Assembly (NCBI RefSeq): GCF_031143425.1
Contig: NC_090438.1
Coordinates: 777,801,138 to 777,865,137, forward strand
DNA from: Pleurodeles waltl
Taxonomy: Eukaryota; Chordata; Amphibia; Caudata; Salamandridae
Direction of reading: 5' to 3'
Length of the DNA: 64,000 bases
In this document: piece by piece, positions 35,171-47,030 of the stretch
How the letters are laid out: every line of letters begins with the position of its first letter
How positions within the stretch are numbered: the first letter of the stretch is position 1
Notes under the pieces: generated by a model
What the model was told of the DNA's origin: nothing
The model's input: the letters and a program-made list of their open reading frames with translations, nothing else
Databases searched by the model: none
Program-made: the position numbers and the translations under genes

Positions 35171-35639
35171 AAATTTGCTCTCCTTTCATGCCTCTCTCGC
35201 CCCCTCCATGTGATCAGAGGGGAAATGCTGAGGAGGTGGAAGCCTCTGATGATGTTGCTGACGTCATCAGATGCCACAGGGAGGTTGGGAGGGGTAGGGG
35301 TGGAGGGGGAAGGGGAATCAACTCCCCTTCCATTCCCTGCCCAAGGGAGGGGGGTGCTTGGCCCATGGGGGGAGCGCTAGCGCTCCCCCGAGGGCCCCTT
35401 GCAGGATGAGCTGGTCTCGTCCTTGGCACCGGGCAACTGGAACTATTGTTTTGTTTTTCATTAAGCATTCAGAGTGTGTATGTGTTTTCCAAGTGTATCC
35501 CTCTGAGCTTCACCCCCTCCAAATACAACTCCAACTACTTGCCCCCACCATGTGCTCTGTGCTGCTCTTTCTCCAGTCGCAGCTCACTGCATGTTAAAGG
35601 GGTGGGGTGGCGTGCAGCGCGGGGGGGCAAACACATTAA

Positions 35640-36075
35640 ATTAAAAAATAAAATAAAATAATAAAATATTATCTGCTACGCCGCGCCACTCCTCTTTTCT
35701 GGTCACTGCAGGCAGGTACAGGGTCCCAGCCTGCCCTGCGACCAATCCTGATGCTGCTCAGAGCAGCATTGCTATTGGCTGGAGCACCCAGCCAGGGTGC
35801 TCTCAGGCAAACTGCGAGCCTGTGCCTTCTCTCTCTAGCCCAGCAACACAGTGCCGGGCTGGAGAGAGCACAGTGCGCATGTGTGTTTAGCCGGCCCAAG
35901 ACGGCTAGGCTAACACACATGCACACTGAGGGGAGGGCACAGGGCACTCCCCTCATCCCCGTCACTCCCACCGGCCCTGCCCCTTTGACAACAAAAGGAT
36001 AATAAACAGAGTTTTAGTTGTTAAAGTTTTGCAGCTGCTGCTTCTGCTCGCGAGGGGGGAGGCGCTCTCCTGCTC
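35640..36075 (+). repeat. Dispersed ~450-bp repeat, copy 2
   Basis: Same family and strand as 8600-9090. Shared landmarks are GATGCTGCTCAGAGCAGCAT, ATTGGCTGGAGC, CCCAGCAACACAGTG, CAAGACGGCT, GGATAATAAACA and TTTTGCAGCTGCTGCT. A poly-A-like (AAAATAA)n stretch precedes it. Confidence 0.65.
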
Positions 36076-36079
36076 TCCC

Positions 36080-38055
36080 ACACTGTGTATTGTTCTTTCC
36101 ATCATGTACTTCTCCCCTCATCCACTGTGTTACTCTTTCCCTAATGTGCTGCTTTTCTTTTCCTCCTCCACCCTCACCTCCATGGCCGCTCATCCTATAA
36201 TGCAAAAATATTTTTTTCGTTACTGATCCAAGCAACACCTGCCATCATGAATTGGTAAATTTAAAAAACAGAAAACGAAATAGGTCCCTTTGTCATTCTG
36301 TAAGATCACACATGAATGACCAACAACGTTGACCGTGCCATTGTGCCCTTTTTATTTTTTGCTAAGTTAAAGAGACAATCAGTGTGAGTATCGTGTACTG
36401 GGGTGTCTGCTGCAAGGTGGTATGATAAACGGTGTGTAGTCAGTGTCAAAATCAGAGGCAGACAAAGTGGATTATTTCAGCCTCTACTTTGTATTGTGTC
36501 AGATGTGTCAGACATCGAAAGGCAGCCCAGCGGCAGACCTTACCTCTTCCATTCAGGAGAGGGAAGCACTTCCTACTGAAACACAACAATGTTTATCTTT
36601 AATGTGTTTTTAATAGCACTTGCTTCTTGCACGTGATCAGTTTGCATTATGTCGTATCAGTCTGCTGTTGTGGGCACGTCCTACCTTATATTTGTTTTGA
36701 TAATTTATTTATAAGGGGAAACGTAATGATAAACAACCATCTACCCTCATGAGGTCGAATGATACTTTGGACTCAGATAGATGTGAGTGTTTGGCTCTGA
36801 ACAAAACAAAGTCAACAATGAACAAAACCAAACAATACCATCATTAATCAGCTTTAGAGTCAGTAATTTATCCACACCATTACCTATTTGGCTATGAATC
36901 ACCACACCAGTTTAGTAAAGTTCAAACATTTATTGCCCTTTAAATTAACAATGCTAAGATCAAGTAAATCAAGCCCAAAACCAAATTATAAAACTACATG
37001 AATAACACAGGTTGGCCAAACCTTCTAAAGAATCTCAGCTCTGAGAGAATATGAATTATTAGGCTCTCAAGAATCAAAATACAGAATAACAGAAATATTA
37101 GCTGCACATTTGAGATTGAATACATTGAGTTAACACAAATGTATTATTCACAATCAATTATTTTGCGCAGCCAAATTCTGATTGTGACATTCTGTTACCC
37201 TAATTAGATTAAGCATTGTTGAACTTCATGCAAAAAGGAAAAGAAGACAAAAACTAATTTGGAAAACATCTATCTATGGCATTAGCAAAAATAGCGGTTG
37301 GGTTTCCAGAAGAGAAAAACATGTAATGCAAGAAATACAAATGCGCACATGTGTGTTATACCTCTCCTTAATGAGTTCAGCAGGCAGCGAAGTCTTCATC
37401 AGTTGAGCATTTTCCGGTCATCTTCAGTGGACAGTGAAAGCCCCAGAAAATAACTAGCTACTCTACCATTGGTTAGACTATGAGGTGGTTAGAACAGAAC
37501 CAATAAAAACGAATATACGTTTCTTCATGTTGCATTCTTATTTCCATTTTTCTCCCTCATTGGTTCAGCTTCTTCCACTCTCATCGCCAGTTTCTGTTGC
37601 AGGGATAAAATGTTTCAAACTACATAAAACTACTGAAAGCCATTGTTTTCTGTGGAACACTACCTAACAGGAAATTAAATAAAATGTTATAAATGTTACA
37701 ACAGGACATTTCTCTTGGACATTAGATCATTACATAGGATGTTTCAGAAAGAACAGAAAATATTCAACTGCCATCAGCATTTCTAAGCATCACATTATTT
37801 CATTCTGAATTAGCTTACCATAGGCCTGTTTAAAAAGCAGTAAAATATGCAGTGCACACTTCATAAAACAAAAAAGCTTCTTTTTTGAACATGTACTTAT
37901 TATTTTTTGATTACTCACAGTAAAACATAAAATACATTTAATTAGACAGTAATTTATTTTCATTTTCGAAGTATTTGTGTCAATTATCAGTGTAGGCCTC
38001 ATTTTCATTTCAGCCTTGCAATTTTAAACACACATGTGTCTTTCAGTTAATCACA
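36080..38055. other. AT-rich intron sequence, nothing recognised
   Basis: No domain-bearing frame, tandem period or terminal repeat was seen in this part of tpmt intron 1. Confidence 0.5.
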
Positions 38056-38059
38056 CAGT

Positions 38060-38115
38060 TTTATTAGTAATTAACACTGGCCACCAAAGGGTGGCCAGTG
38101 TTAATTACTAATAAA
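38060..38115. repeat. 26-bp perfect inverted repeat, 4-nt loop
   Basis: The arm 38060-38085 (starting TTTATTAGTAATTAACACTG) is exactly complementary to 38090-38115, leaving the loop AAAG. It could extrude as a cruciform. It may be the relic of a foldback element or the joined ends of one. Confidence 0.95.
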
Positions 38116-38639
38116 GGGAAGGCCTTTCAATACAGAGAAAATCCAGGTCTCCCTCAGAAAATTTCCTCTTTTGTTGTTCCTGTTGTTCCCTCCATCTGTT
38201 GTCCACTCCTTCCCTTTCGCTACTTATCAAATTCAGCTCTCCCCCAAAAATGTCCTTTTCTGTTGTTACTTGGGAGCGACCACAGTGCAGAGCTCCTTTT
38301 ATCTGTGCTAAACAGCAGCTGGATCTTGTATTGAACGCAGTAGAGCCACAGCTTAGCTCACTTCTGATTCTGTGCCTACAACATTTACCTCATACTTGTT
38401 GATTTATCACTCTTGCTACATAGTATTCCACACAGTATTCAGATTGCAGAAAAATCTGTTCGCAGCACAATGTCCCTATTCTTGCCATATCATTCAGATG
38501 ACCTGTGTTCAAGGGAGTAGCCAGAAACATTAAAATACTACCCACTTTGAACCAAAGCTCTTATGGCACAAACCAAGAGAAGCAAGTAACCACAACCCTC
38601 TCCAGAACAGCTTGCTTGTTTGTCACCATTTTGTCCATC

Positions 38640-38870
38640 ACTCCACCTATTTATATCCATACCTATCCATCTACCTTCACACCAATGCAGCAAACATATC
38701 CATCTGTCCTTTCATGTATCCACCCCTTTCATCCATCCATCCTTTTAATCATCCAGCCAGCCATCGTTTTGCTCATCCATTTACCCTTTCACCCTTCCAT
38801 CCATTCACTTCATCCATCCACCCAACCTCCCTTTCTCTCATCCACCCTTTCACAACATACAAAACCAGAG
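38640..38870 (-). repeat. GGAT-type minisatellite (inverted copy)
   Basis: The + strand shows CATCCATCC, CACCCTTTCA and CTCATCCA words, the complement of the GGATGAGTGAAAGG repeats at 9765-9905 and 12180-12835. Confidence 0.8.
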
Positions 38871-38884
38871 AAATTCTCCAGATA

Positions 38885-39245
38885 TAGTTAAACTTATCTC
38901 AAGTAACTATGACTCGTGCCCAAGGGTAACTATAACTCTTGCCATGCACTGCTAATTACCCCCCAAATTATGGCACTCATGACATCTTTGATAACATCAT
39001 TGATAATATCAGTGTAAAATTTGCGGTAACATTTTTGCCAAAAAAAACTGTGCATGGCGGGTGAGTGAGTTATAATTACCTTAGGACACAAGTTATAGTT
39101 ACTTGAGATAACTCTAACTATAACTGGTGAATTTCTATGGTTTTGTACGTTTCAATTGTGAACCTAACTATAACGTCTCTGTAACCTTTGTTTTTTTTAG
39201 TTACAGGGACGTTATAGTTAGGATCAGAATTTACAATTGCCACTT
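38885..39245 (-). repeat. Dispersed TTATAGTTA repeat, copy 2
   Basis: This is the inverse of the copy at 27220-27520. It holds AACTATAAC and GTTATAGTTA words in inverted pairs, TGACATC/GATAACATCATTGATAA words, TTTCTATGGTTTTGTACG and AACCTTTGTTTTTTTTAGTT. It interrupts or abuts the LINE-1-like ORF1 relic that follows. Confidence 0.6.
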
Positions 39246-39888
39246 CCAGGGCCATTTGCAATAGGTGGTCTTGGTCACGAAGGTTCAGGATCCTGGCCAC
39301 CGTGGGGCGACACCCTCAGTGGCGGGCGGTGCACCGGCACTCTGTGAGCCCTTTCAATGACAAACACGGCTTAGAAGCCTTGACGAGCCACCACCACCTG
39401 AAACCATTCCTTGATGAACTGGGTGGGGTTGGTTCCCTCTCTACCCGGAGGCATTCATACTAGTCTTCAGTTATTACGCCGCGTCCGGCACTCAGCGTCC
39501 TCTGTGCAATAGTGCAACATCAGGATCCGCCGCCAAAGATCTGAGATGGCGTCAGTGTTCGAAGTGTGCTGGGGGGCCAGGTCAGTGAGGGTACCCTCAG
39601 CAACGCACACCTTGTCTGCTAGTTTCCTGTGGTCATCTCTTAAGATGCAGAGGTCTGTGGCAATGATTTATATGTGGTGTTCAATGCAGCAAACGAATTG
39701 CGTATTTCCTGTAATATCAGGTCCACCTTATCTGCTAGAGGAGCTGGATTGGTACGGGGGATACAGTCCACAGATGCCGGTATGGTGTGCCCCTTAGGGG
39801 GGGAGCCTGATGAGTGTTGGAGTCCCCAAGGTGGGACGGGGAACATGCCATCTTGGTGGGCCTCAGGGCAGCTGCATTTTGGGCTCAT
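39245..39888 (-). pseudogene. LINE-1-like ORF1 protein remnant
   Basis: On the - strand the first frame (39640-39888) ends DKVDLILQEIRNSFAALN. A second frame has KLADKVCVAEGTLTDL and ISDLWRRILMLHYCTEDAE, then RTRRNN and GREGTNPTQFIKEWF, and later VIERAHRVP. This order (coiled coil, RxxNNxR-like block, ERAHR block) is that of the RNA-binding ORF1 protein of L1-type LINEs. Frame changes and stops are present. The LTR-like repeat at 39973 lies just upstream of it on this strand. Confidence 0.65.
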
Positions 39889-39972
39889 TCTTGCTTCCAG
39901 GTAAAAGGTGCGCCGGTGAGGCTGGTGTACAGGATTTCCTGCACTTCTGGACCCTTTATGCTAGTGGGTATT

Positions 39973-42189
39973 TGTTGGAAATGGTCTTTCTGCAGGGTCA
40001 CCCCCAAACTTTTTACCTTCCTCCTTGCTGGCTTTGGGACTCTGAGCACTTTATCTGCGCACTTTACCACTGCTAATCAGTGCTAAAGTGCATATGCTCT
40101 ATCCTTAAAACATGATGATATTGGCTCATACCCAATTGGCTTATTCAATGTACTTGTAAGTCCCTAATCAAGTGCTCTACATGTGCCCAGGGCCTGTACA
40201 TTAAATGCTACTGGTGGGCTGCAGCGCTGGTTGTGCCACCCACAAAAGAAGCCCCCTAACCATGTCTTCGGCCTGCCTCTGCAGTGCTTGTGTGTGCAGT
40301 TTCACTGCCATTTCGACTTGGCATTTAAAAGTACTTGCCAAGCCTTAAACTCCCCTTTTTATACATATAAGTCGCCCCAAAGGTAGGCCCTATATAGCCC
40401 ATAGGGCAGGGTGCTATGTAGGTAAAAGGCAGGACATGAACATGTGTGTTCTATATGTCCTGGTAGTGTAAAACTCCTAAATTCGTTTTGCACTGCTGTG
40501 AGGCCTGCTCACTTCATAGGATAGCATCAGGGCTACCCTCATATACTGTTTGAGTGGTAGGTCCTGATCTGAAAAGAGTATCCAGGTCATATTTAGTATG
40601 GCCAGAACGGTGATACAAAACCTTGCCTAATGGTGAAGTTGGATTTCATATTACTATTAGAAATGCTACTTTTAGAAAGTGAGCATTTCTCTACACTTAA
40701 ATCCTTCTGTCCCTTCCAATCCATGCCTGGGTAGGTTTAGTTGGCAGCTCCCTTGTGCATTCACTCAGACAACTCCAAGCACAGGATGCTCAGTCACACT
40801 TGCATATATCTGCATATTGAATGGGTCTTCCTGGGCTGGGAGGTTGGAGGGCCTGACACTTATATGTCAAAGGACAGTAGCCTGCCCTCACACAAAGGCC
40901 TGCCACACCCCCTACTGGGACCCTGGCAGACAGGATGGAACTGAAAGGGGACCTTGTGCACTTCTAAGCCACTCTTTGAAGTCTCCCCACTTCAAAGGCA
41001 CATTTGGGTATTTAAGCAGGGTCTCTGACCCTACCAACCAACTTAGACACTTCTTGACAAGACACTCTTGTTACAGACACTTCCTGGGGAAGAACCTGAA
41101 CCAGAACCTGCAACCTGCCAAGAAGAACTGCCTGGCTGCCCAAAGGACTCACCTGACAGCTTTCTGAGAAGGACTGCTGCCTTGCTGTTGCCCTGCTACC
41201 TTGCTGCTCTCTGGCTGAGAAGTGTTCTCCAAGGGCTTGGATAGAGCCTGCCTCCTGTTCCCTGAAGTCTCAGGACCAAAAAGACTTAATTCCTGCAAGA
41301 AGAACTCCCGGTGTGGTGAAAATCGACGCACCGCCTGCCAGAAACAACGCACAGCCTGCTTCGCGGTGAAAGATTCACCGCATGCCGAACCGGAACAACG
41401 CAGCCCGACCTTGCATGGAGAAGATCGACGCAGCGCCAGCGTAGCAACTGGAAATTTTATGCACGGCCCACTTCGATCGACACACAGATGAGCCGGAACG
41501 ACGCAGCCCGACTTCCTGAGAGGAATTGACGCAGCGCCTGCCATGCAGTAGAAATTTCCATGCAACGCCCACTGGATCGATGCAGCCCCTGTGACTTCGT
41601 CCTGTCAGTGCCAGATTTCAGCGCATTGTCCCCGGGGAATCCGAAAACCCCGCAAACCGAAGAGAATCCAAGCCCGAGCGCCGGAAATCTACGTAAAGCC
41701 TTCCCTGCGTGAAAAATAAACAACACATCACTGTGTGCGGCCCGAGAAATCGACGCACACCTCCCTGTTTTCCACGCATCTCCTCCTCTGCAGTTCTTTG
41801 AGGAGATTTTGAACGCAAACCAAGTACTTTGTGCTTGCAAGAGACATTTATTGTTTTTAAGAGACTAAAGACTCTTTATACAGTGATATTTTCAACATAT
41901 ACTCATTGCATCTTAATCGTTTTACCCTGCATTTATCCAGCTAAATATTATATATTTTCCTAAGCACTGTGTGGTGTATTTTTGTGGTGTTCTATTGTGT
42001 TATTGCATGATTTATTGCACAAATACTTTACACATTGCCTTCTAAGTTAAGCCTGACTGCTCAGTGCCAAGGTACCAGAGAGTTGGCGCAGATTAATTTG
42101 GATTGTGTGTGACTTACCCTGACTAGAGTGAGGGTCCTTGCTTGGACAGGGGGTAACCTGACTGTCAACCAAAGACCCCATTTCTAACA
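39973..42189 (+). mobile_element. LTR-like repeat family A, copy 1 (probable solo LTR)
   Basis: The copy starts TGTTGGAAATGG and ends CCCCATTTCTAACA, so it has complementary TGTT(G/A)GAAATGG ends with TG...CA. Flanks are GTATT (39968-39972) and GTGTT (42190-42194), a 5-bp duplication with one change. A TATA-like TATTTAA lies at 41009, about 1.04 kb from the left end, at the same relative place as in the other two copies. The segment 41320-41760 is CpG-rich, with repeated CGACGCA-type words. There is no coding region. Confidence 0.75.
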
Positions 42190-43845
42190 GTGTTGCAGCA
42201 GGTTGGTGCTCGGCAAGAGCCCTGGGAGGACCAAAGCAGAGAACACAGTCAACACCAGTCTGTTCGCGACACTGGCTAATCGATATCTCCCTGTAGCCAC
42301 CTCAATTCAGGGAGGAGGAGGAGGTGGGGAAGAAGGTCTGCAAAAGCTAAACTGCAAGGCTGCAATATTTGGTGGTAGGTGGCACCTGACACTGGTTATT
42401 AATAAGATAGTGCCCACAGTGAATGGAGTAGAAGCTCCTCTCCTATCCGGCCCCGTGGTAAACCGGTATGTGTCTTCTTAGGCCATGTAGTTCCCCTCCA
42501 GTTAGGGCACCCCCTGCTGGCCACGCCTGGTGCAGCGGGATTTGCAAGCCCTGTCAGACCAATCAGGAATGCTGAATTTGCTCAACTCATTGCCAGCGAT
42601 GCCACCATCACAGCAGAGGGCCCCCCAGGCAGCACTTGCCCTGGAATGGAGGCTCGAGCCGGGGAGTCCATTCCCCCCAGGGCCACACCCTGCTCATCCA
42701 GCACCAGCAGCCGCATGACCGTCCCGCTACACAGTCACCAGATTACGACCCACCTTACCACATAGCCCAGAGGCCTGCCTAACCTCTTCAGGTCCATCCT
42801 CTCAGCTCAGCGAGGCCTCTGGGTGCAGGATCCATTCCACACTGAGGCCCCCCTCTCTTTGGTCCAGGGGAGGGAACGCCGCTTCACCAACCTTTTCTGC
42901 AGCTCTGCTCCTTGAGGTAGGCCCACGCGTGCCTTGCTGCTCCTCCTCTTTGGTGCCTGGCAGCATGAAGCTGGAGTCTTTTGGAGACCTCGCAAGGCTG
43001 AAGCAGGTCTCCACAGCCTTCACCCTGCAGTAGAATGTGTGGCATGAGATTTTGCAGATAGGATGCAGACGAACTCCCGGGTGGACTGCGGGAGCTCCTT
43101 GAGTTTGCGTCCATCATGTTTGGCGCCAAGCCACGTCCCATCTCTCTAGTGACATTACATCTCGCGTTACCATTAACATTGTGCATGGTATGCCTGTGGA
43201 TAAAGTATGATATATATGTGCATGTGTTCTAATTTAAAGATTTGGCATCAAGCCCTCTTACTTATTGTTATACAGTCATAAGCATTGCATTTGGTGTGCA
43301 AGTTTTGTTATGCATGGCAGTTTTGTGGAGCTAACTAGAACTGTGAATGTTAGGTGTTATTCGTTTTTTTTTTACTTCACAGCCACAACTTTACTATATG
43401 TTTTTTTCAGTGAATTTCTGTTTTTCCTAATGACTACATCCAGCATCTATAAAAGCAAACCTTCATTAGCAGTCAACTACTGATGCACAGGGCCTGTAGC
43501 CATGTGCCTCATTGATGGGCACAGACCCTGGCCTGTGGCCTATGTTCCACTTTCTGCAGTTGGCAAGTCCCTGCTGTGTACATCCTTTTGTCATACGCTG
43601 TGGTGGTTGTTAACAGGCTTGTGCTGATCACATCCATTAGCATGCAGACAGTCCCATCTGTGCATGTCTGACAGCCTTGTTCAGCAGAGGCATTATTGCA
43701 GAGACTGATCCAAATCCTCTTTGGGCAGCCAGCCACCGCTGTGCATGGCAGAAGGTGGTGTACAGCAGTCTTTGGCTACTAGATCGTGTGACCAACCCCT
43801 CCACATGTCCACATCACACTGCACATGATGTCGGCAGAGCACTCC
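42190..43845. other. Sequence between two LTR-like copies; not recognised
   Basis: This is not an internal retroelement region, because the two flanking copies have different target duplications. No domain is seen in any frame. A Cys-rich short frame at 43509-43736 has no known signature. Confidence 0.45.
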
Positions 43846-45925
43846 TGTTAGACCTGACAGCCTTAGGGTGGTCACCCCAAACTTTTTGCCTGCCTCCCTC
43901 CACTTTTTGGACACTGTTTTTGCTGGCTTTTAGACTCTGCGCACTTTATCACTGCTAATCAGTGCTAAAGTGCATATGCTCTCTCCCTTTAAACATGGTA
44001 ACCTTGGATCATACCTGATTAGACTATTCAATGTACTTATAAGTCCCTAGTAATGTGCACTATATGTGCCTAGGGCCTGTAGATTAAATGCTACTAGTGG
44101 GCCTGCAGCACTGGTTGTGCCACCCACTCAAGTAGCCCCTTTACCTTGTCTCAGGCCTGCCATTGCAAGGCCTGTGTGTGCAGTTTCACTGTCACCTCGG
44201 CATTTAAAAGTACTTGCCAAGCCTAAACCTCCCCTTTCTCGACATATAAGTCACCCCTAATGTGTGCCCTAGGTAACCCCTAGAGCAGGGTGCTGTGTGG
44301 GTGAAAGGCAGGACATGTACCGGTGTAGTTTACATGTCCTGGTAATGTAAAACTCATAAATTCGTTTTGCACTACTGTGAGGCCTGCTCCCTTTATAGGC
44401 TAACATTGGGGCTGCCCTCATACATTATTGAAGTGGTAGCTGCTGATCTGAAAGGAGTAGGAAGGTCATATTTAGTATGGCCAGAATGGTAATACCAAAT
44501 CCTGCTGACTGGTGAAGTTGGATTTAATATTACTATTCTAGAAATGCCAGTTTTAGAAAGTGAGCATTTCTTTGCACTTAAATCTTTCTGTGCCTTACAA
44601 TCCACGTCTGGCTGGGCTTAGTTGACAGCTCCCAGTGCATTCATTCAGACACACCCCAAACACAGGGTACTCAGCCTCACTTGCATACATCTGCATTTTA
44701 AATGGGTCTTCCTGGGATGGGAGGGTGGAGGGCCTGCTCTCACACAAAGGACTGCCACACCGCCTACTGGGACCCTGGCAGACAGGATTGAACTGAAAGG
44801 GGACCTGGTGCACTTCTTAGCCACCCTTTGAAGTCTCCCCCACTTCAAAGGCACATTTGGGTATATAATAGGGCCTCTGCCCTACCTCATCAGACACTTG
44901 CTGGAGAAGAAACGTGAACCAGAACCTGCATCCTGCCAAGAAGAACTGCCTGGCTGTCTAAAGGACTCTCCTGACTGCTTTCTACAACAGACTGCTGCCT
45001 TGGTGTTGCCCTGCTGCCTTGCTGAACTCTTGTCTGGCTGTAAAAGTGCTCTCCAAGGGCTTGGATAGAGCTTGCCTCCTGTTCCCTGAAGTCTCAGGAC
45101 CAAAAAGACTTCTCTTTTTTATTTGGACTCTGCGTGCGGCGAAAATTTCGACACACAGCTTGCTCCGTGGCGAGAAAATCGCCGCACACCGACGCTGATC
45201 GATGTGACGCCTTCAGGGCAACCGGAACTCGCAAGGACAACGCCGCCCAACTCCCAGAGGGGAAATCGACACAACACCTGCCGTGAGAGTGAAACTTCGA
45301 CGCACAGCCCCGTGGAATGACGCGCAGCCGGAAAACAAGCAGGAAAATCCACGCACAGACCCCGGGACATCTGGTAATCCCGCGACCCACAGAAAGAGAC
45401 TGTCTGCGCGCCGGAAAACGACGCACGACTTCCCCACGTGAAAAATAACGACGTAAGTCTGTGTGTGCTGGGGAGAAATCAACGCACACACCATTTTTCC
45501 ACGTATCTCTTCTTCTGTGGCCCTTTGCGGAGATTTTCCACTCCAAACCAGGTACTTTGTGCTTGAAAGAGACTTTGTTTGCTTTTTAAAGACTTAAGAC
45601 ACTTCATATCACTTTTTAGTGATATCTCTACAATTTCACATTGCATCTTTATTCGTTTTGACCTGCAATTATCCAGATAAATATTATATATTTTTCTAGA
45701 CACTGTGTGGTATATTTTAGTGGTATTATATGGTGTTATTGTATGATTTATTGCACAAATACTTTACGCATTGCCTTCTAAGTTAAGCCTGACTGCTCGT
45801 GCTAAGCTACCAGATGGTGGGCACAGGATAATTTTGGATTGTGTGTGACTTACCCTGACTAGAGTGAGGGTTCTTGCTTGGACAGAGGGTAACCTGACTG
45901 CCAACCAAAAACCCCATTTCTAAAA
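43846..45925 (+). mobile_element. LTR-like repeat family A, copy 2 (probable solo LTR)
   Basis: The copy starts TGTTAGACCTGAC and ends CCCCATTTCTAAAA (final CA changed). ACTCC flanks both sides (43841-43845 and 45926-45930). A TATATAA box at 44862 is about 1.02 kb from the left end, in the context CACATTTGGGTATATAATAG. The CpG-rich part is at 45130-45500. It is colinear with copy 1 throughout, with small deletions. Confidence 0.8.
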
Positions 45926-45930
45926 ACTCC

Positions 45931-46937
45931 AAAATAATTTTTATTAAAAAAGATCAGGATTTACAGATACTGAGACGTTAAGGAGGATGCATATGGTCCA
46001 GCAAGGCTCCAGGATTTGTGAATTCAGACAAGGATCCTGCAAGCAAATTTACATTTTTTAAATAATTTTAATAGAGAGACCCCAGCTGACTGGGTACGGG
46101 AGTCAGGATATGCTCACCCTTCTCCCATTTTGTCCTATTTTTTATTTTTCCGATCACAGTATTTTTTTATTTTTCCCAACCGCTTTGGGTAAAGGTGCCT
46201 GGTACAGACATTTTTATATGACAGCCTTCGAGTCAGAGTGCACAGATTAACAAATAAATTTGTCGATACGTGAATTGACAATGGACATTAGAGCAAAAGT
46301 TCCCTCTTCCAATGTTGTGCCTTTATGTTTTTTTTAATGGATCTGTAGACCCTTAGTGGACTTGCAAATTTACAGAGTATCTGTAAGTTAACATCAAGAT
46401 AGCTCAAGCGATTTGAACTATGCTTGACTCCCTTTGTAACAATAATTTCTCACAAGCTACCACATTAGTTTATGCCAAATCAGCAAATGCACTCCTCAGT
46501 GTAAAGTTTCTGTTTAAAGTCAAGTTTGGAGCAATTCTGTTCATTGGTTTTTGCTACAGTACAAAGCAGTTTCCTATATGAGTTAAAAGGGAAAATGCTC
46601 ATTTTGTAGGCCTTCCCTCCCTGTCACTTATATGTTTTTACGTCCCTGAAGGGATCTACACAAACCTTGATATGCCAAAACATAGCCATCTTTGTTATTT
46701 GATTGGAAGGTTACTTGCAGATTCGTTAAATAGCACCAAACGTTACAAACATAGCAAAGCTCGTCTTTACAATGGAAACTGTTTAACTAAAGAGTTGCTG
46801 TTACCGACGTTGTACCCTATATTTCTGGAAGTAACTAGTAAGTAGGGAAGCCTAAAATTCTCCTTACAATAAAGTATCAGATGTTGGCACATTACATCAG
46901 CATACTTTATTTCATAGTCCTCTTTTTCTCTCTACAG
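45931..46937. other. Intron 1 end; no recognisable repeat or gene
   Basis: Unique-looking AT-rich sequence leads up to the tpmt exon 2 acceptor. Nothing else can be supported. Confidence 0.5.
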
Positions 46938-47030
46938 ATTATTACGGGCACACCTGAATGCTCTACTGAACAACAGGAATGGACTCCGGATATTCTTCCC
47001 ACTGTGTGGTAAAGCTGTTGACATGAAGTG
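46938..47030 (+). CDS. tpmt: tpmt coding exon 2 (SAM-binding motif I)
   Basis: The 93-nt exon has a polypyrimidine acceptor (CTCTCTACAG) and a GTAGTA donor. It is the same length as human exon c.141-233. It completes the arginine codon split in the previous exon and ends inside a tryptophan codon (TG|G). The peptide includes [10 protein letters not shown] and [17 protein letters not shown]. The FFPLCGKA loop is the class I methyltransferase cofactor-binding motif, and its leucine is equivalent to human L69, which contacts S-adenosylhomocysteine. The exon lies alone between a 16.7-kb and a 9.2-kb intron and has no frameshift or stop. Confidence 0.95.

Larger units (their letters stand above)
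31366..35440. mobile_element. Composite noncoding repeat element in tpmt intron 1
   Basis: From TAACCCCTTTGCTCCCAGGAC near 31370 to about 35440 the sequence has one character: long noncoding runs with phrases such as TTTTGGCCTCTAGCTCAGCC, a core of 375-bp tandem units, and a right part made of GGGGGCAGAT-type modules. I see no transposase or reverse transcriptase. Its boundaries are judged by eye, and a large nonautonomous DNA element is the most likely nature. Short open frames across it are chance. Confidence 0.5.

Noticed and set aside
41149..41840. Minus-strand frames of up to 138 codons in the CpG-rich part of the LTR-like repeat
   Set aside because: The matching part of the other two copies does not keep the same frame, so coding is unlikely.
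42240..42330. A second copy of the CR1/L2-like LINE end seen at 23730-23820
   Set aside because: Only a short phrase (CACCTCAATTCAGG) resembles it. Surrounding sequence does not follow, so I do not call it.
42190..43845. Internal region of an LTR retroelement between the two direct repeats at 39973 and 43846
   Set aside because: The two repeats have different flanking duplications, the spacer is only 1.66 kb, and no retroelement domain is present. They are best read as independent insertions.
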